Notes: generated from the letters alone by a model not told the origin. Counted from the stretch's first letter, positions 1 through 9,254 are shown. The stretch: 64,000 nt of DNA from Streptomyces sp. NBC_00523 (GCF_036346615.1 NZ_CP107836.1:3286001-3350000), one strand, 5' to 3'. Translations and numbers: made by a program.

Positions 1-793
1 CCCCGCTCTCCTGCGCGTCGCCCGTCCGCAGCACCCCGAGCAGCCGCCGCATCTCCGCGAGCGCCTGGCGGCCGGTGCTGGAGATGGTCTCCAGCGCCTG
101 CCGGGCCTGGTCGGGCGCCGCGTCCATGACGTAGGCGGCGCCGTCGGCCTGGACCACCATCACGGAGACGTTGTGCGCGACGACATCGTGCAGTTCCCGG
201 GCGATACGGGCCCGCTCGGCGGCCACCGCGACCTTCGACTGGGCCTCGCGCTCCCGCTCCAGGCGGGCCGCCCGCTCCTCCAGCTGGTCGAAGTAGGCCC
301 GCCGGGTCCGCATCGAGTCGCCGAGCACCCAGGCCAGCACGAAGGGCACCGTCAGGACGGCGACGAGGAACAGCGTCTGCGCCCAGCTGCGCGGCGTACC
401 CTCCTCGTTCGGCCAGCGGAGCTGGGACATCGTGGCCGCGGTCAGGCTGCACGCCAGGGCGAGCCGGGAGGCCCAGCGCTCACCGACGGTCGCCACGGTG
501 AAGGTGATGACCAGCATCGCGAAGTTCGCGACGTTCGGCCGGACGCCGCAGATCAGCTGGACCACGCCCATCGCGATGGCGAGCAGCAGCATCTTCTCCG
601 GCGCGCGGCGGCGCAGCGCGACGACGAGGCAGAGCCCCAGGACGACCGGCACGATCGCGACCCGTTCGAGACGGCCGCCGTGCCCGACGTCGCCCACCAC
701 GATGGTCATGCCGGAGAGTCCGAGGAGGAAGACAGCCCAGAAGCTGTCGACGCCCGTCGGGTGTCTGCGGATGAAATCGTAGAGGCGTTGCAC
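1..793 (-). CDS. Sensor histidine kinase, partial (C-terminus beyond window edge)
   Basis: Two-component sensor kinase of the HisKA_3 (NarL-partner) type, cut by the left window edge; 264 residues are visible. The N-terminal half (about residues 15-135) is a run of hydrophobic membrane segments. It is followed by a short coiled region and the dimerisation/phosphorylation box ERARIARELHDVVAHN, with the phospho-accepting His at about residue 202. The HATPase domain lies outside the window. I chose the GTG at 791-793, giving the N-terminus VQRLYDFIRRHP, which resembles the usual start of this Streptomyces family; there is no strong ribosome site, so the start is uncertain. A partner response regulator would be expected just left of position 1. 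The ligand is unknown. Confidence 0.88.
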   Translation of the reverse strand, partial: MQRLYDFIRRHPTGVDSFWAVFLLGLSGMTIVVGDVGHGGRLERVAIVPVVLGLCLVVALRRRAPEKMLLLAIAMGVVQLICGVRPNVANFAMLVITFTVATVGERWASRLALACSLTAATMSQLRWPNEEGTPRSWAQTLFLVAVLTVPFVLAWVLGDSMRTRRAYFDQLEERAARLEREREAQSKVAVAAERARIARELHDVVAHNVSVMVVQADGAAYVMDAAPDQARQALETISSTGRQALAEMRRLLGVLRTGDAQESG

Positions 794-887
794 GTAACCC
801 AGCGTAAAGAAGACCGGAGGCCGCCGGGTCAACCGGAGGGCCGATCCGGGTCCCCGGACCGTACTCCCCAAGGTGGAGACTGGGCCC

Positions 888-1856
888 GTGACGGATGCGT
901 GGCGTGGGTGGCAGGAGGCGGCGGAGACCGCTCTCTACGGCGACGAGGGCTTCTACCGGCGCCCCGAGGGCCCCGCGGGCCACTTCCGCACCTCTGTGCA
1001 CGCCTCCCCCCTGTTCGCCGCCGCCGTCGCCCGGCTCCTGGTCCGTACGGCGGCGGAGCTCGGCACCACGCGGGTGGACCTGGTCGACATGGGCGCCGGG
1101 CGCGGGGAACTCGTCACCGGCGTCCTCGCCGCGCTCCCGGCCGAGGGCGGGGCGGATCTCGCGGTGCGTGCGTACGCGGTGGAGCTCGCCGCCCGCCCCG
1201 AGGGCCTGGATCCCCGGGTGGAGTGGTGCGCACAGCCGCCGCCCGGGGCGCGCGGGCTGCTCTTCGCCAACGAGTGGCTGGACAATGTGCCGCTCCCCGT
1301 CGCGGAGACCGATGCCGAGGGCGTCGAACGGTACGTCGAGGTGCGCGCCTCGGACGGCGCGGAGCGGCTGGGCGCTCCGGTGACCGGGGCGGACGCGGAG
1401 TGGCTGCGCCGCTGGTGGCCGTCGGCGGGCCCGGGCAGCCGGGCGGAGATCGGCCGCCCGCGCGACGAGGCGTGGGCGGCGGCGGTGTCCTCCCTGTCCG
1501 CGGGGCTCGCGGTGGCGGTGGATTACGCGCACGTACGCGGGGAACGCCCGCCCTTCGGCACGCTCACCGGCTTCCGCGCGGGCCGCGAGGTCCGGCCGGT
1601 CCCGGACGGGAGCTGCGACCTCACCGCCCACGTGGCCCTGGACGCGTGCGCGGCGGCCGCCCCGGGCACGACCGTACGCACCCAGCGCGAGGCCCTGTCC
1701 GCCCTGGGCATCACGGGCGGACGCCCGCCCCTGACCTTGGCGTCGACCGACCCGTCCGCGTACCTCCGCGCCCTCGCGACGGCAGGCGAGGCAGCGGAAC
1801 TGACGGCGCGGGGCGGCCTGGGCGACTTCGGCTGGCTGGAGCACCCGAGATTTTGA
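888..1856 (+). CDS. SAM-dependent methyltransferase, MidA/NDUFAF7 (DUF185, COG1565) family
   Basis: Class I SAM methyltransferase of 322 residues. Motif I is [13 protein letters not shown] (63-76). Family-typical segments are ALYGDEGFY near the N-terminus, [10 protein letters not shown] (126-135), a VAVDYAH strand around residue 210, and GTLTGFRAG followed by [10 protein letters not shown]. These match the NDUFAF7/MidA family, whose mitochondrial member dimethylates an arginine of NDUFS2, the homologue of NuoD. The gene directly downstream here encodes a NuoD paralogue with that arginine conserved, so the same substrate is inferred. GTG at 888 is preceded by a GGTGGAG ribosome site at about 9 nt; an in-frame GTG at 873 lies on that site and is rejected. 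Confidence 0.85.
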   Translation: MTDAWRGWQEAAETALYGDEGFYRRPEGPAGHFRTSVHASPLFAAAVARLLVRTAAELGTTRVDLVDMGAGRGELVTGVLAALPAEGGADLAVRAYAVELAARPEGLDPRVEWCAQPPPGARGLLFANEWLDNVPLPVAETDAEGVERYVEVRASDGAERLGAPVTGADAEWLRRWWPSAGPGSRAEIGRPRDEAWAAAVSSLSAGLAVAVDYAHVRGERPPFGTLTGFRAGREVRPVPDGSCDLTAHVALDACAAAAPGTTVRTQREALSALGITGGRPPLTLASTDPSAYLRALATAGEAAELTARGGLGDFGWLEHPRF

Positions 1857-1929
1857 GCCCCTCCGGCGATTGAGGAGCGGGGTCCGGGGCAGAGACCCGC
1901 AGCAATGGCGCGCAAGGAATACTGACCCC

Positions 1930-3072
1930 ATGACGGAGACGACCATCGGCATCGGCGGCGCAGCCGAAAGCACCGACATGGTGCTCAACATCGGCCCCCA
2001 GCACCCCTCCACCCACGGCGTGCTCCGCCTCCGCATCGTCCTGGACGGCGAACGCGTCCAGCACGCCGAACCGGTCGTCGGCTACATGCACCGCGGCGCG
2101 GAGAAGCTGTTCGAGGCCCGCGACTACCGCCAGATCATCATGCTCGCCAACCGCCACGACTGGCTCTCCGCCTTCTCCAACGAGCTGGGCGTCGTGATGG
2201 CCGTCGAGCGGATGCTCGGCATGGAGGTCCCGGAGCGCGCGGTCTGGACCCGCACCCTGCTCGCCGAGCTGAACCGGGTCCTCAACCACCTGATGTTCCT
2301 CGGCTCGTACCCGCTGGAACTCGGCGGGATCACCCCCGTGTTCCACGCGTTCCGGGAGCGCGAGGAGCTTCAGGCGGTGATGGAGGAGGTCTCCGGCGGC
2401 CGGATGCACTACATGTTCAACCGGGTCGGCGGCCTCAAGGAGGACCTGCCGGCGGGCTGGCTGGGCCGCGCCCGGGACGCCGTCGCCTCGGTCCGCTCAC
2501 GGATGGACGTGTACGACGGGCTGGTCCTCGGCAACGAGATCTTCCGGGGCCGCACCCGGGGCGTCGGCGTGCTGTCCGCCGAGGCGGTGCACGCGTACGG
2601 GGTGTCCGGGCCGATCGCCCGCGCCTCGGGCGTCGACTTCGATCTGCGGCGCGACGAGCCGTATCTCGCGTACGGGGAGCTGCGGGACACCCTGAAGGTC
2701 GTCACCCGGACCGAGGGCGACTGCCTGGCCCGGTTCGAATGCCTGCTGGAGCAGACGCACAACGCCCTGGACCTCGCCGACGCCTGCCTCGACCGGATGG
2801 CGGACCTGGCGCCCGGGCCCGTGAACCAGCGGCTGCCGAAGGTCCTCAAGGCCCCCGAGGGCCACACGTACGCCTGGACCGAGAACCCGCTCGGCGTCAA
2901 CGGCTACTACCTGGTGTCCAAGGGCGAGAAGACCCCGTACCGGCTGAAGCTGCGCTCGGCGTCGTTCAACAACATCCAGGCGCTCACCGAACTGCTGCCG
3001 GGCACGCTGGTCGCCGACATGGTCGCGATCCTGGGCTCGCTGTTCTTCGTCGTCGGCGACATCGACAAGTAG
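1930..3072 (+). CDS. nuoD: NADH-quinone oxidoreductase subunit D paralogue (stand-alone NuoD)
   Basis: 380-residue homologue of the 49-kDa/NuoD subunit of respiratory complex I, which helps form the quinone pocket. It shows the family hallmarks [15 protein letters not shown] near the N-terminus, HRGAEKLFE (His54-Arg55), the [10 protein letters not shown] region and the C-terminal GDIDK. Length is somewhat shorter than the nuo-operon copy usual in actinomycetes. No other nuo genes are nearby, so this is a solitary second copy; its role in complex I or in a partial enzyme is unknown. ATG at 1930 follows an AAGGAA ribosome site. It lies 73 nt after the methyltransferase gene in the same direction. 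Arg55 aligns with the arginine methylated by NDUFAF7 in human NDUFS2. Confidence 0.93.
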   Translation: MTETTIGIGGAAESTDMVLNIGPQHPSTHGVLRLRIVLDGERVQHAEPVVGYMHRGAEKLFEARDYRQIIMLANRHDWLSAFSNELGVVMAVERMLGMEVPERAVWTRTLLAELNRVLNHLMFLGSYPLELGGITPVFHAFREREELQAVMEEVSGGRMHYMFNRVGGLKEDLPAGWLGRARDAVASVRSRMDVYDGLVLGNEIFRGRTRGVGVLSAEAVHAYGVSGPIARASGVDFDLRRDEPYLAYGELRDTLKVVTRTEGDCLARFECLLEQTHNALDLADACLDRMADLAPGPVNQRLPKVLKAPEGHTYAWTENPLGVNGYYLVSKGEKTPYRLKLRSASFNNIQALTELLPGTLVADMVAILGSLFFVVGDIDK

Positions 3073-3082
3073 GCGGCACCGG

Positions 3083-3109
3083 GCGGGAGGCGCCTGAGGG
3101 CGCCCCCGC
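3083..3109. terminator. Hairpin terminator between convergent genes
   Basis: An inverted repeat with arms GCGGGAGGCGCC and GGCGCCCCCGC (one bulged A, 4-nt loop) lies between the ends of nuoD and the convergent coiled-coil gene. No U-tract is present, as is usual in Streptomyces. It could serve both directions. Confidence 0.6.
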
Positions 3110-3110
3110 G

Positions 3111-4085
3111 TTACGAGATCGCGCTGCGCAGCTGCGCGACGTCCAGCTGCTCCGTCTCGTCGTGCGCGGTGAGGTCGATGACCTTGCCGACGGCGCGGTC
3201 CTCCGGCGCGTCCGGGCGGTGCGCGGCCAGGACCTCCTCGCCGACCACGTCGGCCAGGTCCTCGTTCTGCACGGACTCGATGGCGGCGCGCTCGGCGGCG
3301 GCGGGCACGGCCTTCTGCGTACCGAAGAAGTCGAAGTTGCCCTGCGGCACCGGATGGCGGCGGGACCCGGCGTACGGGACGACCGCGCTGGCGGCCGGCA
3401 CCGGGCGCATGGCGGGCGGCTGGACGGCGGGCCGGGCCGCGGGCAGGGCGGCCTGCGCCGGCTTCTCCTCCCGGGCGCGCTCCGCGAGATCCCGCTGCGC
3501 CTGGCCGGCGATCCGGCGGGCCTTCTGGAGCGCCGCGTTGCGCGGGAGGTCGGCCAGTGCCTGGGCGGCGCGGGCGTAGGAGTCCGGGGTGGGCGTGGAG
3601 CGGGCGGGGGGCAGGGCGCGGGCGGGCGCGGACGCCTCGATCGCGAGCTGCCGCCGGCTCTCCAGGACGCTCGCGCGCTCGGTCTCCGCGTTGGCGTACC
3701 GGCGCAGCAGCGCGGCGTGTTCGCCCCGCAGCCCGGCCAGCTCGACGCGCTTGCGGCGCAGCTTCGTCTCCAGGCGGGCGCGGATCTCGCGCGCCTCCTC
3801 CAGGTCCGCTTCGAGCTCCGCCGCGCGCTCCTCGGCGCGCCACTCGTCGCTCGCCCGGGCGCGCGTCAGTTCGGCGACGCGACGGCCCGCCTCGCGGTCC
3901 CAGCCGCGCATGAGAACGGCGCCGGTGACGGCGGCCGCAGCCGCGGCCGCGACCAGCGCGCGCAGGACCATGGTTTCGGTCAGCAGCCAGGCTCCCGCTC
4001 CACAGGCCACCGCCGCTCCGGCGACGGCCGAAGGCGGAAGGATTCTGTGCAGTGGTGGCGAATGGCGATGGCGTCCACGGGGCAT
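3111..4085 (-). CDS. Membrane-anchored coiled-coil protein of unknown function
   Basis: 324-residue protein I cannot assign to a named family. Two Ala/Leu/Val-rich hydrophobic segments occupy about residues 17-60. They are followed by a long charged coiled coil (about 65-150: RVAELTRARASDEWRAEERA and similar heptads). A Pro/Ala-rich linker and an acidic C-terminus with a DLTAHDETEQLDV segment complete it. The architecture suggests a small integral membrane protein with a long cytoplasmic helical rod, perhaps structural or scaffolding. The ATG at 4085 (MPRGRHRHSPP) was preferred to one 21 codons upstream because it directly precedes the hydrophobic part. It is convergent with nuoD and is followed on the same strand by no obvious partner. 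Confidence 0.7.
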   Translation of the reverse strand: MPRGRHRHSPPLHRILPPSAVAGAAVACGAGAWLLTETMVLRALVAAAAAAAVTGAVLMRGWDREAGRRVAELTRARASDEWRAEERAAELEADLEEAREIRARLETKLRRKRVELAGLRGEHAALLRRYANAETERASVLESRRQLAIEASAPARALPPARSTPTPDSYARAAQALADLPRNAALQKARRIAGQAQRDLAERAREEKPAQAALPAARPAVQPPAMRPVPAASAVVPYAGSRRHPVPQGNFDFFGTQKAVPAAAERAAIESVQNEDLADVVGEEVLAAHRPDAPEDRAVGKVIDLTAHDETEQLDVAQLRSAIS

Positions 4086-4190
4086 GGCCCGAAATTTACC
4101 GTGTACGCGGCGTACTTGGGGAGCCGCCCGGCAATCTGTGCCCGGCAAGTTACCCGGCGGCCCCCGATGCCCGTTCTCCGGGCGCCTTCG

Positions 4191-5168
4191 CTACTTCTTG
4201 ATCAGGCCCTTCGACTGGAGATATTCGCGGGCCACATCGGCCGGCTTGGCGCGCTCCGCGTCGACCTTGCGGTTCAGTTGCGCGAGGTCGTCGGTGGTGA
4301 GTGCGCCGGTGAGCTTGCCGAGGGCGTCGGCTATCTCCTGGTCGCCGGCGTCCTTCGCGTTCAGGACGGGCAGGACGTTGTCCGCGTTCTGGAGCTTCTT
4401 GTCGTCGTCCAGGAACACCAGGTCGTAGGTGTCGAGCACGGCGTCGGTGGTGGTGGTCAGGACGAGCTGGTCCTTGCCGTCCTTCACCGCCTGCTTGGAC
4501 TGCGGGGTGCCGACGCCCTTCGGGTCGATTCCGGTGACGTCGATGCCGTACGTCTTCTTCAGGCCGGGTGCGCAGAAGGGCCGCACCTCGCACTCGTCGC
4601 CCGCCGCGACCTTGACGCCGATCTTCGCCGCGCCGAGATCCGAAAGGGTCTTCAGCTTGTGCTTGTCGGCGAATTCCTTGGTCACCGCGAACGCGTTCTG
4701 GTCGACGGCCTTCCCCGCCGGAAGGACCTTCAGTCCGCGCGGCTCGGCGAGCTTCTTCAGGGCCGCGACGGTGGCGGCGGTGTCGCCCGAGGCGACGGGC
4801 TTCGACTCGGCGGCCTTCGCCCCGTTCACCTTCGCGTTGAGGAATTCCGCGATCGTCGCCGCGTATTCCGGTACGACGTCGATCTCGCCCTTCTCCAGGG
4901 AGGGTTCGTACAGCTCGCGGTTCTTCACGGTGGTGACCGAGGTGCTGTATCCGGCGTCCCCGAGGACCTGCGCATACAGCTCGGCGAGCACCTTGGACTC
5001 GGTGAAGGCGGCGGCGCCGACGACCAGCGAGCCCTTCTTGCCGGAGTCCTGGCCCCCGGCCGGGGCGCCCTTGTCCTTCTCCAGGCTGTCCCCGCCGCAC
5101 GCGGCGAGCGAACCCGCCAGCGCGAGGATGCCGATGACGGCGCCGGCCATGCGTGAGGTGCTGGTCAT
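4191..5168 (-). CDS. Glycine betaine/osmoprotectant ABC transporter substrate-binding lipoprotein
   Basis: 325-residue OpuAC/ProX-type solute-binding lipoprotein. A signal peptide ends in the lipobox LAAC (MTSTSRMAGAVIGILALAGS before it), so it should be tethered to the outer face of the membrane. The mature part opens with LVVGAAAFTESKVLAELY, the usual OpuAC start, and contains VVPEYAATIAEFL. ATG 5168 has a GGAG ribosome site 8 nt upstream; the longer reading to 5207 lacks one. It heads towards neither permease but lies directly downstream of both on the same strand, so it is the third gene of a permease-permease-binding protein operon. The substrate is inferred to be a quaternary amine such as betaine, choline or carnitine, not proven. 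Confidence 0.9.
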   Translation of the reverse strand: MTSTSRMAGAVIGILALAGSLAACGGDSLEKDKGAPAGGQDSGKKGSLVVGAAAFTESKVLAELYAQVLGDAGYSTSVTTVKNRELYEPSLEKGEIDVVPEYAATIAEFLNAKVNGAKAAESKPVASGDTAATVAALKKLAEPRGLKVLPAGKAVDQNAFAVTKEFADKHKLKTLSDLGAAKIGVKVAAGDECEVRPFCAPGLKKTYGIDVTGIDPKGVGTPQSKQAVKDGKDQLVLTTTTDAVLDTYDLVFLDDDKKLQNADNVLPVLNAKDAGDQEIADALGKLTGALTTDDLAQLNRKVDAERAKPADVAREYLQSKGLIKK

Positions 5169-5252
5169 GTTCTTCTCCGTCCACGGCGGCGAGGCCGTAT
5201 GTGACAAGTGGTGCGTATGCGACAGGATTTACGGGTGGGGCAGCCGCTGTCC

Positions 5253-5927
5253 CTATGCGGTCCGGCGGCGGCGCAGCGGGGACAGCAGGCGGTCGACGGC
5301 CACCAGGACCGCCTCCACGAGCAGGGCGAGCACGGCGACCAGCAGGGCCCCCGCCACCACCTGCGCGGTGTCGTACGTGTTGAAACCGGCGGTGATGATG
5401 CGGCCGAGGCCGCCCTGGCCGACCATGGCCGCGATGGTCGCCGTGGCCACGACCTGGACGGCGGCCGACCGCAGCCCGGTCATGATCAGCGGGTAGGCGA
5501 GGGGGAGCTCGACGCGCAGGAAGAGCTGGCCGCCCGACATGCCCATCCCGCGCGCCGCCTCCGCCACCGAGCGGTCCACCTCGGTCATCCCCACGTAGGC
5601 GTTGGTCAGCAGCGGCGGCACGGCGAACAGCACCAGGGCGATGATCGTGGGTATGTACCCCGCGTTGCGCAGGGGCGAGACCATGAAGAGGGCCAGCACC
5701 GCGAAGACGGGCACCGCGCGCCCCACGTTGGCCAGGTTGACCGCGAGGGCGCCGCCCTTCCTGATGTGGCCCAGGTACAGCGCGAGGGGCAGGGCGATGG
5801 CGCAGGCCAGGGCGAGGGCGACCCCGCTGACGTACAGATGCTCGCTCAGCCGGTGGCCGGCCCCGCTCTCCCCCGACCAGTTGGCACCGGTGGTGAGCCA
5901 GGTCCAGGCGTACCCGAGAACTCCCAT
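5253..5927 (-). CDS. Osmoprotectant ABC transporter permease (second permease)
   Basis: 224-residue OpuCB/ProW-like permease with about five to six membrane helices. It has the cytoplasmic EAA loop EAARGMGMSGGQLFLRVELP that docks on the ATPase, and a GQGGLGRIITAG segment after it. The ATG at 5927 begins one base after the stop of the upstream permease, indicating translational coupling. With the neighbouring permease it forms a heterodimeric channel for the betaine-type importer; the binding protein is downstream and the ATPase is divergent at 6765. Confidence 0.92.
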   Translation of the reverse strand: MGVLGYAWTWLTTGANWSGESGAGHRLSEHLYVSGVALALACAIALPLALYLGHIRKGGALAVNLANVGRAVPVFAVLALFMVSPLRNAGYIPTIIALVLFAVPPLLTNAYVGMTEVDRSVAEAARGMGMSGGQLFLRVELPLAYPLIMTGLRSAAVQVVATATIAAMVGQGGLGRIITAGFNTYDTAQVVAGALLVAVLALLVEAVLVAVDRLLSPLRRRRTA

Positions 5928-5928
5928 G

Positions 5929-6633
5929 TCAGACCGCCTCCGCCTTGGCCGGGCCGGGTGCGGCCACACGTATGCGCGTCCAGGGCGTCAGCAGCCGCTG
6001 CACCCCGAGCAGCAGCAGGTCCGCGACGACCGCGAGCAGCACGCAGAGCACCGAGGCGGCCAGCACCTGGGCCTTGAAGAAGCTCGGCAGCGCGTCCTCG
6101 ATGAGATTGCCCAGGCCGCCCCGGCCGACGATCGAACCGACCGTGGTCAGCGCGATCGTGGACACCGTGGCGATCCGTATCCCCGCCATCAGCGCGGGCA
6201 GCGCGAGCGGCAGCTCCACCTCCCACAGCAGGCGGACCGGCCCGTAGCCCATGCCGTGCGCGGCCTCCTTCGCCTCCTGGGGCACCGCTTCCAGGCCCGC
6301 CAGGATGTTGCGTACGAGGATGGTCAGCGAATAGAGCACGAGCCCGGTGACCACCAGGGCGGCGGAGAGCCCGAAGAAGGGCAGCAGCAGCGAGAACATC
6401 GCGAGCGACGGCACGGTGTAGAGCACCGTCGTCAGCCCGAGGACCGGTCCGGCGAATCCGCGCCCCCTGCGTGCGAGGAGCGCCAGCGGGAAGGCGACGG
6501 CCACACCGATCGCGACCGAGACGGCGGTGATCCAGATGTGCTGGACGGTGGCGTCCGTCAACTCCTGGCTCCGGGAACGGAGATACTCCCCGCAGATCCA
6601 GTCGTTCGTCACCAGGCAGTTCTGTCCGGCCAT
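5929..6633 (-). CDS. Osmoprotectant ABC transporter permease (first permease)
   Basis: 234-residue permease paralogous to its downstream neighbour. It has an EAA loop (EAAHGMGYGPVRLLWEVELP) and VGRGGLGNLI after it. The N-terminus NCLVTNDWICGEYLRSR is typical of OpuCB/OpuCD-like proteins. ATG 6633 was chosen because the purine-rich GGGAGG lies about 10 nt upstream; the GTG at 6645 sits immediately against that site. It is the first gene of the leftward transporter operon and is divergent from the ATPase gene with 131 nt between them, which must contain both promoters. Confidence 0.92.
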   Translation of the reverse strand: MAGQNCLVTNDWICGEYLRSRSQELTDATVQHIWITAVSVAIGVAVAFPLALLARRGRGFAGPVLGLTTVLYTVPSLAMFSLLLPFFGLSAALVVTGLVLYSLTILVRNILAGLEAVPQEAKEAAHGMGYGPVRLLWEVELPLALPALMAGIRIATVSTIALTTVGSIVGRGGLGNLIEDALPSFFKAQVLAASVLCVLLAVVADLLLLGVQRLLTPWTRIRVAAPGPAKAEAV

Positions 6634-6764
6634 CCGTCCCCCCACCTCCCGTTCGCTTTCTCGTACTGATGTCCGGCGAGCCTATCCTCGACCACTGACA
6701 ATCGCCGGAGCCGTTGTGTTCCAGCAACATGTCCTTCACAGAACACCCGCGACAATGGGGAACC

Positions 6765-7943
6765 ATGATCCGTTTCGAGCACGTCACCAAGCGGTATGCG
6801 GACGGCACCACCGCCGTCGACGGCCTTTCCTTCGAGGTCGCCGAGGGTGAACTGGTCACGCTCGTCGGACCGTCGGGATGCGGCAAGACGACCACCATGA
6901 AGATGGTCAACCGGCTGATCGAACCGACCGAGGGCCGGATATTCCTCGACGGGGACGACATATCCGCCATCGACCCCGTGCAACTGCGCCGCCGCATCGG
7001 CTATGTGATCCAGCAAGTGGGCCTCTTCCCGCACAAGACGGTCCTGGAGAACACCGCCACCGTTCCCCATCTCCTCGGCTGGAAACGCCAAAAGGGCCGC
7101 GCCCGCGCCGCGGAACTCCTCGACCTGGTCGGACTCGATCCCTCCGTTTATGGCGACCGCTATCCCGAACAGCTCTCCGGCGGACAGCGCCAACGCGTCG
7201 GCGTCGCCCGGGCGCTCGCCGCCGACCCGCCGGTCCTGCTGATGGACGAGCCGTTCGGCGCGGTCGACCCCGTGGTCCGCGAGCACCTCCAGAACGAATT
7301 CCTGAAGCTTCAGGAACAGGTCCGCAAAACCGTCCTGTTCGTCACCCACGACATCGAGGAAGCGGTCCGTCTCGGCGACCGCATCGCCGTTTACGGGCAG
7401 GGCTCGATCGAGCAGTTCGACACCCCCGCGACCGTGCTCGGCGCCCCCGCCAACGCCTATGTCGCCGACTTCGTGGGCGCCGACCGGGGCCTCAAGCGGC
7501 TCTCGGTCACCCCCGTCGAGGAGAGCGACCTCGACCGCCCGCCCGTCGTCCACCTGGACGACCCGCTGTCCACCGCGACCGAACGCCTTCGCGCGGAGGG
7601 CGCCCGCTGGGCCGTCGTCCTGGACGGCGACGAGCACCTGCACGGCTGGATCGCCGCCGACGACACGCGCACCGGCTCCAAGGGCACCGTCCGCGACCAC
7701 GCCCGACGCATGGAGGCGTGGCTCCCCCTCGGCGCCCCGCTCAAACAGGCCTTCGCCACCATGCTCCAGCACGACGCCGGCTGGATCGCCGTCATCGACG
7801 AGGCGGGCGAGGGCCGCTTCCTGGGCGTGCTCACCCCGGCCCGGCTGCACGAGGCGCTGCGCCGCTCGGTCGGCGCGGACGGCCGCGCGGTCCCCCGCGC
7901 GGAGGTCGAGGTGGAGAGCGTGGCGGGCGCGGCGGGGCTGTGA
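6765..7943 (+). CDS. Osmoprotectant (betaine/proline-type) ABC transporter ATP-binding protein
   Basis: 392-residue OpuCA/ProV-like ATPase. Walker A is GPSGCGKTT, the signature is LSGGQRQRVGVARAL, Walker B is LLMDEPFGAVD, and the switch histidine is in FVTHDIEEA. After about residue 240 there is a C-terminal regulatory part resembling degenerate CBS repeats (WIAVIDEAGEGRFLGVLTPARL), which in this family senses ionic strength or nucleotides. ATG 6765 is preceded by GGGGAAC. It is divergent from the two permeases and binding protein, which it should energise. Its stop codon is the first three bases of a 3 x 16 bp tandem repeat. Confidence 0.93.
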   Translation: MIRFEHVTKRYADGTTAVDGLSFEVAEGELVTLVGPSGCGKTTTMKMVNRLIEPTEGRIFLDGDDISAIDPVQLRRRIGYVIQQVGLFPHKTVLENTATVPHLLGWKRQKGRARAAELLDLVGLDPSVYGDRYPEQLSGGQRQRVGVARALAADPPVLLMDEPFGAVDPVVREHLQNEFLKLQEQVRKTVLFVTHDIEEAVRLGDRIAVYGQGSIEQFDTPATVLGAPANAYVADFVGADRGLKRLSVTPVEESDLDRPPVVHLDDPLSTATERLRAEGARWAVVLDGDEHLHGWIAADDTRTGSKGTVRDHARRMEAWLPLGAPLKQAFATMLQHDAGWIAVIDEAGEGRFLGVLTPARLHEALRRSVGADGRAVPRAEVEVESVAGAAGL

Positions 7944-7988
7944 GAAGGCGGGGCCGCGAGAAGGCCGGGACGTGAGAAGGCGGGGCCG
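7941..7988. repeat. Three tandem 16-bp repeats starting at a stop codon
   Basis: Units TGAGAAGGCGGGGCCG, CGAGAAGGCCGGGACG and TGAGAAGGCGGGGCCG follow one another without gaps. The first TGA is the stop codon of the ATPase gene. Units 1 and 3 are identical and unit 2 differs at three positions. The array fills most of the space to the convergent esterase stop at 7994. Confidence 0.85.
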
Positions 7989-7993
7989 TACGC

Positions 7994-9115
7994 TCAGCTC
8001 TCGCTCAGCCGGCTGCTCAGCCACTCCAGCGCCGCCGGGATCTCCCGGCGCCAGGTGTTGAAGTTGTGCCCGCCGCTGTCCAGCACGATCGAGGACACCT
8101 GCGCGGGCTGCTTCACCTTGGCCACGAACTTCTGCGTGTCGGCGTAGTTCGCCTCGCCGTGGCGCGAGGTCGTCACCAGGAACGAGGAGTCCGGCTGCGG
8201 CCGGTTGTCCAGCGTCCACAGCAGGTCCGCCCGGTGCCGCGCCGCCCGGTCGCCGTGGAAGAGGTCCCCGGTCGTCGGGTCCTCGGCCGCCTTGTAGTAC
8301 GCGGAGAGCCCCGCGCTCGCGGCGTACCGGCCCGGGTGGTGCAGCCCGATCTTCAACGCGCAGTAGCCGCCCGTCGAGTTGCCGATGATGCCCCAGTTCC
8401 GGGCCCGCTTGCCGACCCGGTACCCGGCCGACACCGCCCGGGGCACGTCCTCCGCGAAGAACGTCTCCGTCTTGGGGCCGCCCTTTATGTCCACGCACTC
8501 GGTGTCCCGGGGCGGCGCCACGGTCGGACGCAGCATCACCAGGACCATCGGCTGGGCCCGTCCGGCCTTCACTCGTTCGAGTGCCGTACGCGGATAGCGC
8601 AGCCCCTTGATCAGGTTCTCCGAGGTGCCCGGGTAGCCGGTGAGCACCACCACCGCAGGGAACTTCCGCCGGGCGAACGCCGGCTGGAAGTACTCCGGCG
8701 GCAGATAGACGTACGCCGAACTCTCGATGCCCGAGTGCTTGCCCGCGATCACGACCTTGTCGATCCGGCCGCCCATCCTCGGCAGCGCCCCGCCCGGCAC
8801 GTCGGGCCGCTGCGTGCCCACCCGGACGATGTTCTTCGCGGCCAGCGTCCCGGCGGCATGGTCGGTGACGACGCCCAGCTCCTGCTTGCGGCCGAACAGA
8901 TCGGCCCAGGAGCCGTAGAAGAGGAAGCTGTTGTTGGCCAGCAGGCCGACCGTGGCGAACACCGCCACCTGGGTCGCGAGCAGCATGCCCACCCGGCCGG
9001 CCACCGCGGGCGCACTGCGCCGGGCGAGCCTCGGCCAGCACCAGATGGTGACGGTGAACAGCACGACGGCCACCACGATCGCGAGGATCAGCAGTGGCTT
9101 GCCCGTAAGGCCCAT
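7994..9115 (-). CDS. Membrane-anchored alpha/beta-hydrolase-fold esterase
   Basis: 373 residues. Two N-terminal hydrophobic segments (about 8-25 and 42-62) anchor the protein. An exported serine esterase domain of the antigen 85/esterase D type follows. The nucleophile elbow is GNSTGG, an acid is likely in the later strand region, and the catalytic His is in SGGHNFNTW near the C-terminus. The segment VYLPPEYF followed by FPAVVVLTGYPG is typical of the fold. The substrate is unknown. It is divergent from the MprF-like gene 139 nt away; in other actinomycetes such pairs are linked to lipid aminoacylation and its reversal, so removal or handling of modified lipids is a plausible inference only. 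Confidence 0.82.
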   Translation of the reverse strand: MGLTGKPLLILAIVVAVVLFTVTIWCWPRLARRSAPAVAGRVGMLLATQVAVFATVGLLANNSFLFYGSWADLFGRKQELGVVTDHAAGTLAAKNIVRVGTQRPDVPGGALPRMGGRIDKVVIAGKHSGIESSAYVYLPPEYFQPAFARRKFPAVVVLTGYPGTSENLIKGLRYPRTALERVKAGRAQPMVLVMLRPTVAPPRDTECVDIKGGPKTETFFAEDVPRAVSAGYRVGKRARNWGIIGNSTGGYCALKIGLHHPGRYAASAGLSAYYKAAEDPTTGDLFHGDRAARHRADLLWTLDNRPQPDSSFLVTTSRHGEANYADTQKFVAKVKQPAQVSSIVLDSGGHNFNTWRREIPAALEWLSSRLSES

Positions 9116-9254
9116 GACCGGTGAACTTTCTGTCAGGAAATTTCCGGGCAGCGGGTGAACCCACGGCCCGGAAGGATCGTCCTAGAGGTCGCACATCGTC
9201 CGCAGGGCTCCGGCCGCCGGACTCCAGGAATCTCTCGCGGAACCACGGGAAGCG

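Noticed and set aside
480..2036. Long minus-strand open frame opposite the methyltransferase and kinase genes
   Set aside because: High G+C shadow frame with Arg/Gly/Pro-rich composition; the real genes explain the region.
6634..6764. Riboswitch or RNA element ahead of the osmoprotectant transporter genes
   Set aside because: The 131-nt gap shows no conserved aptamer-like pairing I can recognise; it is probably just two divergent promoters.
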